Below are positions 17,817 through 25,469 of a DNA stretch of 64,000 nt, piece after piece. This DNA comes from Pelosinus baikalensis (GTDB lineage: Bacteria; Bacillota; Negativicutes; DSM-13327). Location of the stretch: positions 62,001 to 126,000 of the forward strand of contig NZ_JAJHJB010000010.1 in assembly GCF_020819555.1 (NCBI RefSeq). Direction: 5' to 3'. Position numbers and translations under genes: made by a program. The number at the start of each line of letters is the position of its first letter. The first letter of the stretch is position 1. The notes beneath the pieces were generated by a model. The model made no database searches and was not told the origin of the DNA. It saw nothing but the letters and a program-made list of their open reading frames with translations.

Positions 17817-18125
17817 ATGTATTATGACGATGATGATGATTATTATGATAATAGCGAACAAAGACCTAAGTGGGATCGACCAGAAATGACTGACTGGGAT
17901 GACGATGACGATGATGAACGAGTCGTTATTGTAGGGTGCGGTCCGTCATCTTCTTGCTGGCCCCGTCAACAACAGTGCTGGCCCCGTCAACAACAGTGCT
18001 GGCCTCGTCAGCAATGCTGGCCTCGTCAGCAATGCTGGCCTCGTCAACAATGCTGGCCCCGTCAACAGTGCTGGCCCCGTCAACAGTGCTGGCCCCGTCA
18101 ACAGTGCTGGCCTCGTCGCGATTAA
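17817..18125 (+). CDS. Cys-Trp-Pro-Arg repeat peptide, candidate radical SAM substrate
   Basis: I do not recognise this as a named family. The 102-aa product has an acidic, aromatic N-terminal half (Asp runs at residues 4-8 and 28-33, several Tyr and Trp), a short hydrophobic stretch RVVIVGCG, and then nine tandem units from residue 47. These are two CWPRQQQ, six CWPRQQ and a final CWPRRD. Asp-rich leader followed by a regular Cys/Trp core is the layout of a modified-peptide precursor. It follows the radical SAM gene by 45 bases with a strong ribosome site (AAAGGAGGAT) and precedes a strong terminator. Possible products are thioethers at Cys or three-residue cyclophanes at Trp-Pro-Arg. Alternatively it could be an unmodified, disulfide-linked coat or metal-binding protein. 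Confidence 0.8.
   Translation: MYYDDDDDYYDNSEQRPKWDRPEMTDWDDDDDDERVVIVGCGPSSSCWPRQQQCWPRQQQCWPRQQCWPRQQCWPRQQCWPRQQCWPRQQCWPRQQCWPRRD
17955..18122 (+). repeat. Tandem array of nine 18-21 base coding repeats
   Basis: The first two units are 21 bases (ending CAACAACAG) and the next six are 18 bases. Units 3-4 are identical to each other, units 6-8 are identical to each other, and unit 5 is intermediate. The last unit degenerates to TGCTGGCCTCGTCGCGAT. The array is entirely in frame and encodes the Cys-Trp-Pro-Arg units. Confidence 0.95.
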
Positions 18126-18178
18126 AACCTCTTATGCAAAGCTTCCCCTCTACCCTTAAGTATAAGCATATACACTCT

Positions 18179-18207
18179 AAAGGCACCGGATACTTCCGGT
18201 GCCTTTT
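18179..18207 (+). terminator. Terminator after the repeat-peptide gene
   Basis: The 12-bp stem AAAGGCACCGGA / TCCGGTGCCTTT has a 4-base loop and a short T-run on the plus strand, 54 bases past the stop. The rest of the gap to 18469 shows no gene. Confidence 0.85.
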
Positions 18208-18469
18208 AAATTAAACGCTTATAACTTTTTTTTCTACTCGCTCTCATCGCTACCCCCACCAGTGTCGTAGCTGAAACTCTTAAGTTATGCTAAAAGCATT
18301 AGCAATGATGTGGTAGCCTTACATATTGCCACAGACGAAGAAATCGGCAGAAAATTCTACTCTCGATATTCTTTGTGCTCTCTGTGTTCTTTTTATAACT
18401 AACCTTCTTTTACAATCATGAATAAAATTCAAGTTATGAAACAAAATAGTAGCAGGAGGTGATATATAT

Positions 18470-18946
18470 ATGACGCTACAGTTAACCCAAAAGGAAAAAT
18501 CTTTATTGGAAGATCAAAAAAAGCATGAGCAGATCTGTATAGAGAAGTACCAGTCTTATGCTAACCAAGCCCAAGATCCAGCTCTAAAGCAGTTGTTTAA
18601 CTCCTACGCTGGACAAGAGCAGCAGCACCTAAATACTGTCAACCAAATGCTAAACGGTCAAATTCCCAATATGACTTCACAGCAAAACCAGCAATCCGTG
18701 CAAAGCACCCCAACTACAACCTCATCATCCTCTCAGGGAGCTATTAGTCAAAGCGACAGTACTCTCTGTACGGATATGTTAATGACTGAAAAATTTGTCT
18801 CTGGAGCCTATGATACGGCGATCTTCGAATTTGCTGATCCTAATGCACGTCAAGCTCTTAACCACATACAAAAAGAAGAACAAGGACATGGTCAAGGGAT
18901 CTTCCAATACATGCAAAGCAAAGGTATGTATAATACACAATCCTGA
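18470..18946 (+). CDS. CotF-like spore coat protein (ferritin-like helical fold)
   Basis: The 158-aa product belongs to the coat F family found in spore coats of Firmicutes. Residues 5-65 form a helical hairpin (KKHEQICIEKYQSYANQAQ then LFNSYAGQEQQHLNTVNQML). A Gln/Ser/Thr-rich linker (about 70-105) and a second helical segment (about 108-150, ending in KEEQGHGQGIFQYMQSKGMY) follow, as is standard for CotF proteins. The ribosome site GGAGGTGAT is strong. It is on the same strand as the radical SAM and repeat-peptide genes, about 340 bases downstream after a terminator. It is therefore probably a separate transcript, but its presence hints that the locus is expressed in sporulation. Confidence 0.88.
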   Translation: MTLQLTQKEKSLLEDQKKHEQICIEKYQSYANQAQDPALKQLFNSYAGQEQQHLNTVNQMLNGQIPNMTSQQNQQSVQSTPTTTSSSSQGAISQSDSTLCTDMLMTEKFVSGAYDTAIFEFADPNARQALNHIQKEEQGHGQGIFQYMQSKGMYNTQS

Positions 18947-18960
18947 TACCATAGCTACAT

Positions 18961-19003
18961 AAAAGGGGCTGTCTCAAAATAAAAATTTGAGACAGCCCCT
19001 TTT
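18961..19003. terminator. Bidirectional terminator between cotF-like gene and arsA
   Basis: The 18-bp perfect inverted repeat AAAAGGGGCTGTCTCAAA with its complement is separated by an A/T loop, with A/T runs on both sides. It lies between two convergent genes and can serve both. Confidence 0.85.
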
Positions 19004-19032
19004 GATCTAATTCATTAGCGTTTCTTTACCAT

Positions 19033-20784
19033 TTATCTGATTAAGTCTACTAATTTTTCGCCTTTTATTTCTTCGCCTTTCCATGGAATTACAGCAAAGT
19101 TTCCGTGGGATATTTCATCCACTTTATTGATCCATGGAATTTCATTTAAGGATTTTGTTTTTAACAATGGACTTTGGGTGTTCGTCATGAATAAACTTGA
19201 ATTAATAACCCACCATTTGTTATTAATACCTGCTCTTTTTAGATCTTCTTGTAATCGCATTGCTTCATATACGGGAGTAGCCTCTGGGAGGGTTACAATA
19301 ACTACTTCTGTTTCTTTTTCATCTCGTAATCTCGGCAATAAGTTTTTCACGGCTTCTGGTATATCGCCTTGGGATTTTTGTATTTCTTTATGATAACTTT
19401 GTGTAGCATCTAACAAAAGCAACGTGTGACCGGTAGGTGCCGTATCAATCACCACAATCTCATCATCCGCATTATCTACAATCTCAGCAAAAGCACGGAA
19501 TACGGCGATTTCCTGTGTGCAGGGAGAGCGAAGATCTTCTTCTACATATGCAATGTCTTCATCTGCCATTGTTTCTCTTGCCTTTGCCAAAACAGCTTTC
19601 GTGTAATTACGTAGTTCTTCCTTCTCGTCGATCTTACTTAGCCGAATTCCATGACCTTCTTCTACTACAAATTTCAAATGGTCTGCCGGATCGGTGGTTG
19701 TTAAATGTACTTTTACCCCTTTATCAGCAAGGCCGATGGCAATCGCCGCTGCTAAGGTAGTTTTTCCGACCCCACCTTTTCCCATAGTGAAGATTACTCT
19801 TTTTTTCGATGCGTAAAGGTCCTCAATTAAAGCTTTGACTTTAGGCAATTCTTCTTTATTTAGCTTATAATTTTGACTTTCTAAATAATCTTCTTTTAAC
19901 AGCATTCTGATATTTTTAATTCCTGTTATATTATAGGCGCGTAATGGAATTTTATAGGTCAAAGTATCACGTAAAGATTCAGGTATATTCCGTAATGCCT
20001 CTTGTTGCTTAGCATATAGCTTATCTGCGATTTCATCATTTTCAACATCTAATTCCAGGACACCATTCACAACTAATAGCTGATTATGAACCCCTAATTC
20101 CTTCAGTTCTCTAGAGGCTCGTTCTGCTTCCTGCAGTGGAGAATATTCAGGTCTAGAGATTAAAATTAATGTTGTCATTTTACCATCAGCAAGGGTGTTA
20201 ACAGCATTCTTATATACTTCTTTCTTGCTTTCCAGACCCGACAATTGCCCCAGACAAGATGCCCCATGGGTACTTTCGCTAATAAAATTACTCCATGCAG
20301 ATGGTAGTTGCAGCATCCGTAAGGTATGACCCGTTGGCGCCGTATCAAATAGAATATGGTCATATTCTATTTGTGTTTTTTCATCGGTAATAAAATTAGA
20401 AAACTCATTAAAGGCTGCAATCTCCACGGTACAAGACCCGGAAAGCTGCTCCTCCATGTTTTGTAAAACACTTGCTGGAAGCTTACCTTTATAAGGTGCA
20501 ATTACTGATTCTTTATAAGCCTTCGCTGCTTCTTCCGGATTCAGATTAGCTACCACAAGATTAGGTACCTCTTGAATGGGAGTGCCTTTACTTGTAAGGC
20601 TGATACCGAAAACATCCTGCAAATTCGATGCTGGATCGGTGCTGACTAATAAAACCTTTTTACCTTGATCTGCTAAGGTAATTGCAGTGGCGCAGGCTGT
20701 CGAAGTTTTTCCGACCCCACCTTTGCCGGTAAAAAATAAATACTTTGTCAGCTTTATATTATCTGGATTGAACAATTTATACAT
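19033..20784 (-). CDS. arsA: Arsenical pump-driving ATPase ArsA
   Basis: ArsA is a soluble ATPase that energises arsenite or antimonite extrusion and receives metalloid from ArsD. The 583-aa protein is the full duplicated form. The A1 half has P-loop GKGGVGKTS (about 20-28) and DTAPTGHTL, and the A2 half has P-loop GKGGVGKTT (about 335) and DTAPTGHTL. The three metalloid-binding cysteines appear conserved in contexts GSCTVEIA, GASCLGQL and RSPCTQEIA. It is 22 bases after arsD. The transporter partner here is Acr3 rather than ArsB, a combination known in other bacteria. Confidence 0.97.
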   Translation of the reverse strand: MYKLFNPDNIKLTKYLFFTGKGGVGKTSTACATAITLADQGKKVLLVSTDPASNLQDVFGISLTSKGTPIQEVPNLVVANLNPEEAAKAYKESVIAPYKGKLPASVLQNMEEQLSGSCTVEIAAFNEFSNFITDEKTQIEYDHILFDTAPTGHTLRMLQLPSAWSNFISESTHGASCLGQLSGLESKKEVYKNAVNTLADGKMTTLILISRPEYSPLQEAERASRELKELGVHNQLLVVNGVLELDVENDEIADKLYAKQQEALRNIPESLRDTLTYKIPLRAYNITGIKNIRMLLKEDYLESQNYKLNKEELPKVKALIEDLYASKKRVIFTMGKGGVGKTTLAAAIAIGLADKGVKVHLTTTDPADHLKFVVEEGHGIRLSKIDEKEELRNYTKAVLAKARETMADEDIAYVEEDLRSPCTQEIAVFRAFAEIVDNADDEIVVIDTAPTGHTLLLLDATQSYHKEIQKSQGDIPEAVKNLLPRLRDEKETEVVIVTLPEATPVYEAMRLQEDLKRAGINNKWWVINSSLFMTNTQSPLLKTKSLNEIPWINKVDEISHGNFAVIPWKGEEIKGEKLVDLIR

Positions 20785-20806
20785 GAAATGTCCTCCTGCT
20801 TTCTAT

Positions 20807-21181
20807 TTAGCAACATCCACCTTCATCACAACCACAGCCATTCTCTTTTTCAGCAGCAGCGGCGGCTATTTCATCTTTCGATACGCCTGACCACTGAGCA
20901 AATTCATCCGCTGTAGGATAGCTCCTGGTCTTAACCACTTCTCCATCTACGATTGTAATCGGTAAAACTTCCACTTCTTCCTTCATCAAATACTCATTTA
21001 CCTTCTTATTATCGACAAAGGCTTGTGGCTCACTAGAAAGACCATAGCGAATGATCGTAACGCCCTTCTTAGTAAGAGTATTCACAGTCGTAGCCACTCT
21101 TAAAAGCTCTTGATCTATACCAGGTCCACAAATTCCTGTTGCACAACACATTGCTGGATCAAAAATTTCAATTTTACTCAT
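20807..21181 (-). CDS. arsD: Arsenite metallochaperone ArsD
   Basis: ArsD transfers trivalent arsenic to ArsA and is a weak repressor of ars operons. The 124-aa thioredoxin-fold protein has the essential Cys12-Cys13 and Cys18 (AMCCATGICGPG). It also has the C-terminal vicinal cysteine clusters CGCDEGGCC that some ArsD proteins carry. It is immediately upstream of arsA in transcription. A motif also found upstream of acr3 lies at 21231-21250 in its promoter region. Confidence 0.95.
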   Translation of the reverse strand: MSKIEIFDPAMCCATGICGPGIDQELLRVATTVNTLTKKGVTIIRYGLSSEPQAFVDNKKVNEYLMKEEVEVLPITIVDGEVVKTRSYPTADEFAQWSGVSKDEIAAAAAEKENGCGCDEGGCC

Positions 21182-21230
21182 TTTTATCGCCCCTTTAATT
21201 TATTGACTTACGATAAGCATACATGCCTAT

Positions 21231-21250
21231 ATCAAAATATACTCATATAG
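21231..21250. promoter_or_regulatory. Candidate ArsR operator upstream of arsD
   Basis: The sequence ATCAAAATATACTCATATAG here is nearly the same as the minus-strand sequence at 23217-23236 upstream of acr3 (ATCAAATATACTCATATACG). Two near-identical 20-base elements in front of two ars genes suggest a shared operator. Confidence 0.4.
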
Positions 21251-21269
21251 TATTTAATAATTACAATTG

Positions 21270-21629
21270 TTATGCACTTGTAATTTCTAGCGGCCCGCAT
21301 TCAAAGTTCTGTTCACGATACGTTTTTAGCGTAGCTATATCATGTTGATATTGAAGATGTTTGGCAAAGTCTTCATCTAATAAAGTTTTTATAAAGGAAT
21401 GCTCTTTTATTATATCTACGTTAATGCCATAGTATACCCACTGTGATTTTTTCTCACTATAAATAATACCCGCATCGCGAAGTTTTGCCAAATGCCTAGA
21501 CACGTTAGACTGACTACTTTGGAGTATGGCTTCAATCTCGCATACACATAAATTTTCAACTCGTAATAAATTCACAATCCTAAGTCTGGTTCCATCCCCT
21601 AATGCTTTTACGATTCGTGTTATACTCAA
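21270..21629 (-). CDS. arsR: ArsR family metalloregulator (first copy)
   Basis: This is a winged-helix repressor that releases DNA on binding trivalent metalloid. The 119-aa protein shows the recognition helix region SSQSNVSRHLAKLRDAGII and the metal-sensing ENLCVCEIEAIL (CVC in helix alpha 3), followed by the wing KKSQWVYYGI. TTG 21629 is taken as the start because AAAGGAGGT lies about 7 bases upstream; extension to an upstream ATG (21662) would place that site inside the gene. It lies between acr3 and arsD and has a palindrome upstream (21680-21709). Confidence 0.92.
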   Translation of the reverse strand: MSITRIVKALGDGTRLRIVNLLRVENLCVCEIEAILQSSQSNVSRHLAKLRDAGIIYSEKKSQWVYYGINVDIIKEHSFIKTLLDEDFAKHLQYQHDIATLKTYREQNFECGPLEITSA

Positions 21630-21679
21630 TGTGACTACCTCCTTTACTATCAAATCAAACAAAGTATTAGCATCCCTAG

Positions 21680-21709
21680 TATATGTCTATATTCATAGAC
21701 AATCATATA
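21680..21709. promoter_or_regulatory. Candidate operator upstream of the first arsR
   Basis: The inverted repeat GTCTAT-ATTC-ATAGAC (core 21685-21700) has further AT-rich flanking symmetry (TATATG and CATATA). It lies about 50-80 bases before the arsR start, a typical site for autoregulation. Confidence 0.45.
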
Positions 21710-21912
21710 TTAGGGCTTTAATTTTGTCCATATAATCCAATATGCATTTCTCAGTCACATAAAGAGCCAGACCCCATCGTTTATTTTTGACATTCTCGTT
21801 GAGAAACCAATTGCGTTAGGAGCAATGCTACGTTTGAAATAGCAGGTTCCAGTTTCATCCGATCCTCAGATATTGCCAAACAGTGTGGGACTACCAATAT
21901 TAGAAACAGTCT

Positions 21913-22980
21913 CTAGGCTTTTTCTTTTGTCGGCTTTGATTCAAAATCAAACCAGTGCTGAGTCCGATTGCAGAAGCTGCATACTGACAACATGACTGGC
22001 ACTTCCACCAATACGCCGACAACAGTGGCCAGTGTCGCACCTGACGTTAAGCCGAATAAGGAAATAGTAACCGCAACCGCCAATTCAAAAAAATTGCTAG
22101 CCCCGATGAGTGCCGCAGGCGAGGCAATATTATGTGGCACTTTAAAATACCTGGCTAAACCATAGGCTAAGGAGGAATTAAAGTAAACTTGAATAATAAT
22201 TGGGATGGCAATCAGAATAATACTAAACCAATTATTGGTAATGACTTCTCCTTGGAAAGCAAAGATAATAACCAAGGTTACCAGCAAGGCAATAATGGTT
22301 ACTGGTTTTAAGGGAGTCAATATTTTGTCATTAAACCATTCTTCACCACGGGAAGGAATCAAGACACGTCTGGTAATATAACCCGCTACTAACGGAATGA
22401 CAATATACAACAATACAGACATAAACAAGACATCTTTAGGAACGATAATATCGGAAACCCCTAATAAGAACATAACAATCGGTGCAAATAAAACCAGCAT
22501 GAGCAAATCATTGATGGCCACCTGGACCAGTGTATAAGCTGGATCACCATCTGTCAGATAGCTCCACACAAAAACCATAGCGGTACAAGGTGCCGCCGCT
22601 AGAATAATAGTGCCAGCAAGGTATTCATTGGCCATTTGCTCACCGATCAAACCAATAAAAACATATTTAAAAAAGAACCAGCCTAACAGTGCCATGCTGA
22701 AAGGTTTTACTAACCAATTGACAAACAAAGTGATGAATAGTCCTTTCGGTCTGTCGCCGACTTTCAGGATGGCTGAAAAATCAATTTTTAGCATCATGGG
22801 ATAAATCATCAGCCAGATTAAAATAGCAATAGGTAAATTCACATGACTGATTTCCATTTTACTCAGTGAATCAACCACCCCAGGGAACACCTTGCCAAAA
22901 CCAATACCAATCACAATACATAGTGCCACCCATAAACTTAAATACCTTTCAAAAAAATCCAATCGTTTTTCTGTAGACAT
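21913..22980 (-). CDS. acr3: Arsenite efflux transporter Acr3
   Basis: Acr3 is a secondary arsenite exporter of the BART superfamily. The 355-aa product has about ten membrane segments. It includes family motifs LPIAILIWLMIYPMMLKIDF, the conserved cysteine in AAPCTAMVFVWS (helix 4), FEL in GASNFFELAVA, and the C-terminal VEVPVMLSVC. ATG 22980 is chosen because GAGGAGG lies about 9 bases upstream; an 18-codon extension upstream has no support. It is preceded by a 374-base gap containing a decayed arsR fragment and a candidate operator. Confidence 0.95.
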   Translation of the reverse strand: MSTEKRLDFFERYLSLWVALCIVIGIGFGKVFPGVVDSLSKMEISHVNLPIAILIWLMIYPMMLKIDFSAILKVGDRPKGLFITLFVNWLVKPFSMALLGWFFFKYVFIGLIGEQMANEYLAGTIILAAAPCTAMVFVWSYLTDGDPAYTLVQVAINDLLMLVLFAPIVMFLLGVSDIIVPKDVLFMSVLLYIVIPLVAGYITRRVLIPSRGEEWFNDKILTPLKPVTIIALLVTLVIIFAFQGEVITNNWFSIILIAIPIIIQVYFNSSLAYGLARYFKVPHNIASPAALIGASNFFELAVAVTISLFGLTSGATLATVVGVLVEVPVMLSVCSFCNRTQHWFDFESKPTKEKA

Positions 22981-23117
22981 TGAAATAAACCTCCTCATAG
23001 TTTTTAAATTTGTTTTAGATAAAAATATTCTCACTTTATTATATGAATATAATTGAATTTATGCATGTACTCAAAAAAATTCACTCGCCATCAATTTTGA
23101 CAGTGGGCTCTTAACTA

Positions 23118-23206
23118 TCATCCATGCTCTGTGAACTTTATCAGCCTAACAAAGTCTTTTGTCATTGCTTATTTCTTTCCAGTTCCTTAGCCAGTATTTC
23201 TTTCAA
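23118..23206 (-). pseudogene. Remnant of an arsR C-terminus
   Basis: Read on the minus strand, codons give KEILAKELERNKQ, then a stop where the third arsR has Cys, then after a one-base shift KDFVRLIKFTEHG and a stop. The third arsR at 26.6 kb has RELLAKELEQQPHCQKDFVRL at the same place. The Cys codon TGT has become TGA, and an A5 run has become A4. No N-terminal part is visible. This is the debris of a fourth arsR copy left upstream of acr3. Confidence 0.6.
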
Positions 23207-23216
23207 AACCTCCTCT

Positions 23217-23236
23217 CGTATATGAGTATATTTGAT
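23217..23236. promoter_or_regulatory. Candidate ArsR operator upstream of acr3
   Basis: On the minus strand this reads ATCAAATATACTCATATACG, nearly identical to 21231-21250 in front of arsD. It is about 240 bases upstream of acr3, just above the arsR remnant, so it may be the original operator of the lost gene that now serves acr3. Confidence 0.4.
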
Positions 23237-23354
23237 TTTACTCATGAATGTCAATAAATAATTTAGCGTTCATTTTTAAACTTACTCGCATTAGAGAGCA
23301 ATCCCGTGGCATAGCAGCAATCGACAACTAAAATTTTTCATGCCTTATTGCATT

Positions 23355-23654
23355 TTAATTAGGGCTACAAGTTCTATACCGTTCATTCGTTGCCGTTTTA
23401 CACAACTGCAGAAAGACCTCAACTTGATTGAATACTTCGGGATTCAATCGATAATAAACCCATTTGCCGTCGCGGCTATCCACTATAATGCCGGATTGTT
23501 TTAAGATTTTTAGATGATGTGAAATAGCAGGCTGAGATTTATCGAAAGCCGCTAGGATATCACATACGCAAAGTTCCTTATCAATCAGCATCCGTACAAT
23601 TTCCAGGCGAATATCATCCCCCAGTGCTTTAAAAATCAACGCTACGCCCTCCAT
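23355..23654 (-). CDS. arsR: ArsR family metalloregulator (second copy)
   Basis: This 99-aa winged-helix repressor has the metal-sensing motif ELCVCDILAAF (helix 3), recognition helix KSQPAISHHLKILKQSGII and wing DGKWVYYRL. ATG 23654 has GAGGAGGG 7 bases upstream; the upstream ATG at 23696 lacks one. It differs clearly from the other two ArsR proteins in this region and has a shorter C-terminus (TNERYRTCSPN), so it may respond to a different metalloid or control the adjacent oxidoreductase. Confidence 0.92.
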   Translation of the reverse strand: MEGVALIFKALGDDIRLEIVRMLIDKELCVCDILAAFDKSQPAISHHLKILKQSGIIVDSRDGKWVYYRLNPEVFNQVEVFLQLCKTATNERYRTCSPN

Positions 23655-23769
23655 GATGATACCCTCCTCTCTTCTCATTTCTATTTTTTTCGTCATAAAG
23701 AAGATAGGGAGTGATTAGCTCCCTCCTTCTACTTCTGTATCGTTACTATATGATGTTTAAACCACTGCT

Positions 23770-25422
23770 TTATTTTTTGCCATTCTTGCTATAATTTTTA
23801 TAGCCGCCCGACAAGTTATATACTTTCTTAAAGTCATGATTGATCAGAATATTTTGAGCGGCATTCCCAGTAACCCCTTTGTTACAATAAGTAACTGTAA
23901 CCATTTCTTTATCAAGGGAATCCAGTGCTTTACGAATATTCTCCTGTGGGATATTCACTGCACCCTCGACATGGGCTTTTTCGTATTGCTTGGTCACTCT
24001 AGCATCGATAATCTTCACTTCTTCGCCATTTTTTATTTTTTCCTGTAGCTCAGCCGGAGTCATCAGCCCTCTGCCGCGCCTGATGGCATTATCCAAAATC
24101 ATTCCGGTATACATTACCGGGTCTTTGGTTGTGGAGAATGGTGGTGCATAGGCTAAATCCAGGTGAAACAAATCTTCTGCTTTCGCACCGAAAGTAATGG
24201 CAGTCACAAAGACATCAATTCGTTTATCGACGCCAGATCTTCCGACAATCTGCACCCCCAAAATCTTGCCAGTGTTTTTATCGGCAACCGCCTTAATGAC
24301 CATTTCACTACCATGATAATATTCGGGCTTGTCTGGTTTAATATTATGACAGACGACAACCTCATAGCCTTCTTTTTTTGCTTCCTTTTCCGTAAGACCA
24401 GTCTGACCAACTACCATATCAAACATTTTAAATATACCTGTTCCCAAGATTCCCCGGAACTCCAAATCACCGCCGGTTATCTGATCACCAGTAATTCGTC
24501 CCATTTTATTGGCAGTAGAACCTAACGGCCGATACAACGGTTTGCCGGTCATTAAAGAATAACTTTCTGCGCAGTCACCGCACGCATAGATATCATCTAT
24601 ATTGGTCTGCATCTTCCGATTGACCTTGATGGCTCCTGTTGGTCCGAGTTTAATACCTGCCTTTTGAGTCAGTTCTACATTGGGTCTTACCCCGACAGCC
24701 ATTATCACAAAATCCGCGTCAATTTCTTTGCCGCTTTTTAGTATCACTTTACTGACGGAAGGTTCTCCTTCCAGGCGAATCACTGAATCGTTGACGATTA
24801 CCTGTACGCCCTTCTCAACCAGATGATCGGCTATGTATACCGCCATATCCTGATCTAACGCAGGCATAACGTGCCCTGCCATTTCCACAACACTAACAGC
24901 GATTCCTCTAGCTGTTAAGTTTTCCGCCATTTCAAGGCCGATAAATCCAGACCCGACAATAACAGCCGATTTGGGATTGGCTGTTAGCACTTGTTCACGG
25001 ATACGCTCGGCATTGATTACATTCCGCAAATAAAATACATTGGGCTTATTGCCCCCCTCTATAGCAGGCACAACGGATTTTGCACCAGTAGCAACAACCA
25101 GTTTATCATACCTTTCCTGAAAGATTTCTTGCGTAACTAAATTTTGCACCGTAAGTACTTTACTTTGCGGCTGAATTTCTAACACTTGATGTCTGGTATA
25201 CACATCCACATTATATTTCTGTTTGAAGAATGCGGCATCCCTAGGAACCAACTGTTCCCGGCCTTCCACTTCAGTTCCAATAAAGTACGGCAAGCCGCAT
25301 CCTGAATAGGATACATCACTGTCTGCATCAAATAATGTAATTTGAGCATTTTCGTTGTTTCTTCTTGCTTTGGCTGCTGCGGAAGTGCCAGCAGCTACCC
25401 CACCGATGATAATAATTTTCAT
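23770..25422 (-). CDS. CoA-disulfide reductase / NADH-dependent oxidoreductase with C-terminal rhodanese domain
   Basis: This is a flavoprotein of the pyridine nucleotide-disulfide reductase family. The 550-aa product has an N-terminal FAD site IIIGGVAAGTSAAAKARR, the single redox cysteine in SYSGCGLPYF (about residue 43), an NAD site IVGSGFIGLEMAE and the FAD-closing motif YACGDCAES. A rhodanese domain from about residue 460 has its catalytic cysteine in TYCNKGVTG. This CoADR-RHD fusion type reduces CoA disulfides, persulfides or oxygen. ATG 25422 is used (GGGGAG 5 bases upstream). Such enzymes recur in ars operons, where thiol or persulfide handling may help arsenic detoxification; its exact role is unproven. 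Confidence 0.88.
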   Translation of the reverse strand: MKIIIIGGVAAGTSAAAKARRNNENAQITLFDADSDVSYSGCGLPYFIGTEVEGREQLVPRDAAFFKQKYNVDVYTRHQVLEIQPQSKVLTVQNLVTQEIFQERYDKLVVATGAKSVVPAIEGGNKPNVFYLRNVINAERIREQVLTANPKSAVIVGSGFIGLEMAENLTARGIAVSVVEMAGHVMPALDQDMAVYIADHLVEKGVQVIVNDSVIRLEGEPSVSKVILKSGKEIDADFVIMAVGVRPNVELTQKAGIKLGPTGAIKVNRKMQTNIDDIYACGDCAESYSLMTGKPLYRPLGSTANKMGRITGDQITGGDLEFRGILGTGIFKMFDMVVGQTGLTEKEAKKEGYEVVVCHNIKPDKPEYYHGSEMVIKAVADKNTGKILGVQIVGRSGVDKRIDVFVTAITFGAKAEDLFHLDLAYAPPFSTTKDPVMYTGMILDNAIRRGRGLMTPAELQEKIKNGEEVKIIDARVTKQYEKAHVEGAVNIPQENIRKALDSLDKEMVTVTYCNKGVTGNAAQNILINHDFKKVYNLSGGYKNYSKNGKK

Positions 25423-25469
25423 AATAACTCCCCTCATAAAACCACCAGGTTTGCCTACTGATGGCATTT

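Noticed and set aside
17955..18122. CRISPR array
   Set aside because: The units are contiguous 18-21 base coding repeats without spacers, and there are no cas genes.
17926..18186. Long open frames on both strands over the repeat array (one minus-strand frame reading repeated Asp-Glu-Ala-Ser-Thr units)
   Set aside because: They are by-products of an in-frame repeat whose length is a multiple of three. They lack ribosome sites, and the plus-strand CWPR frame has the strong site and terminator.
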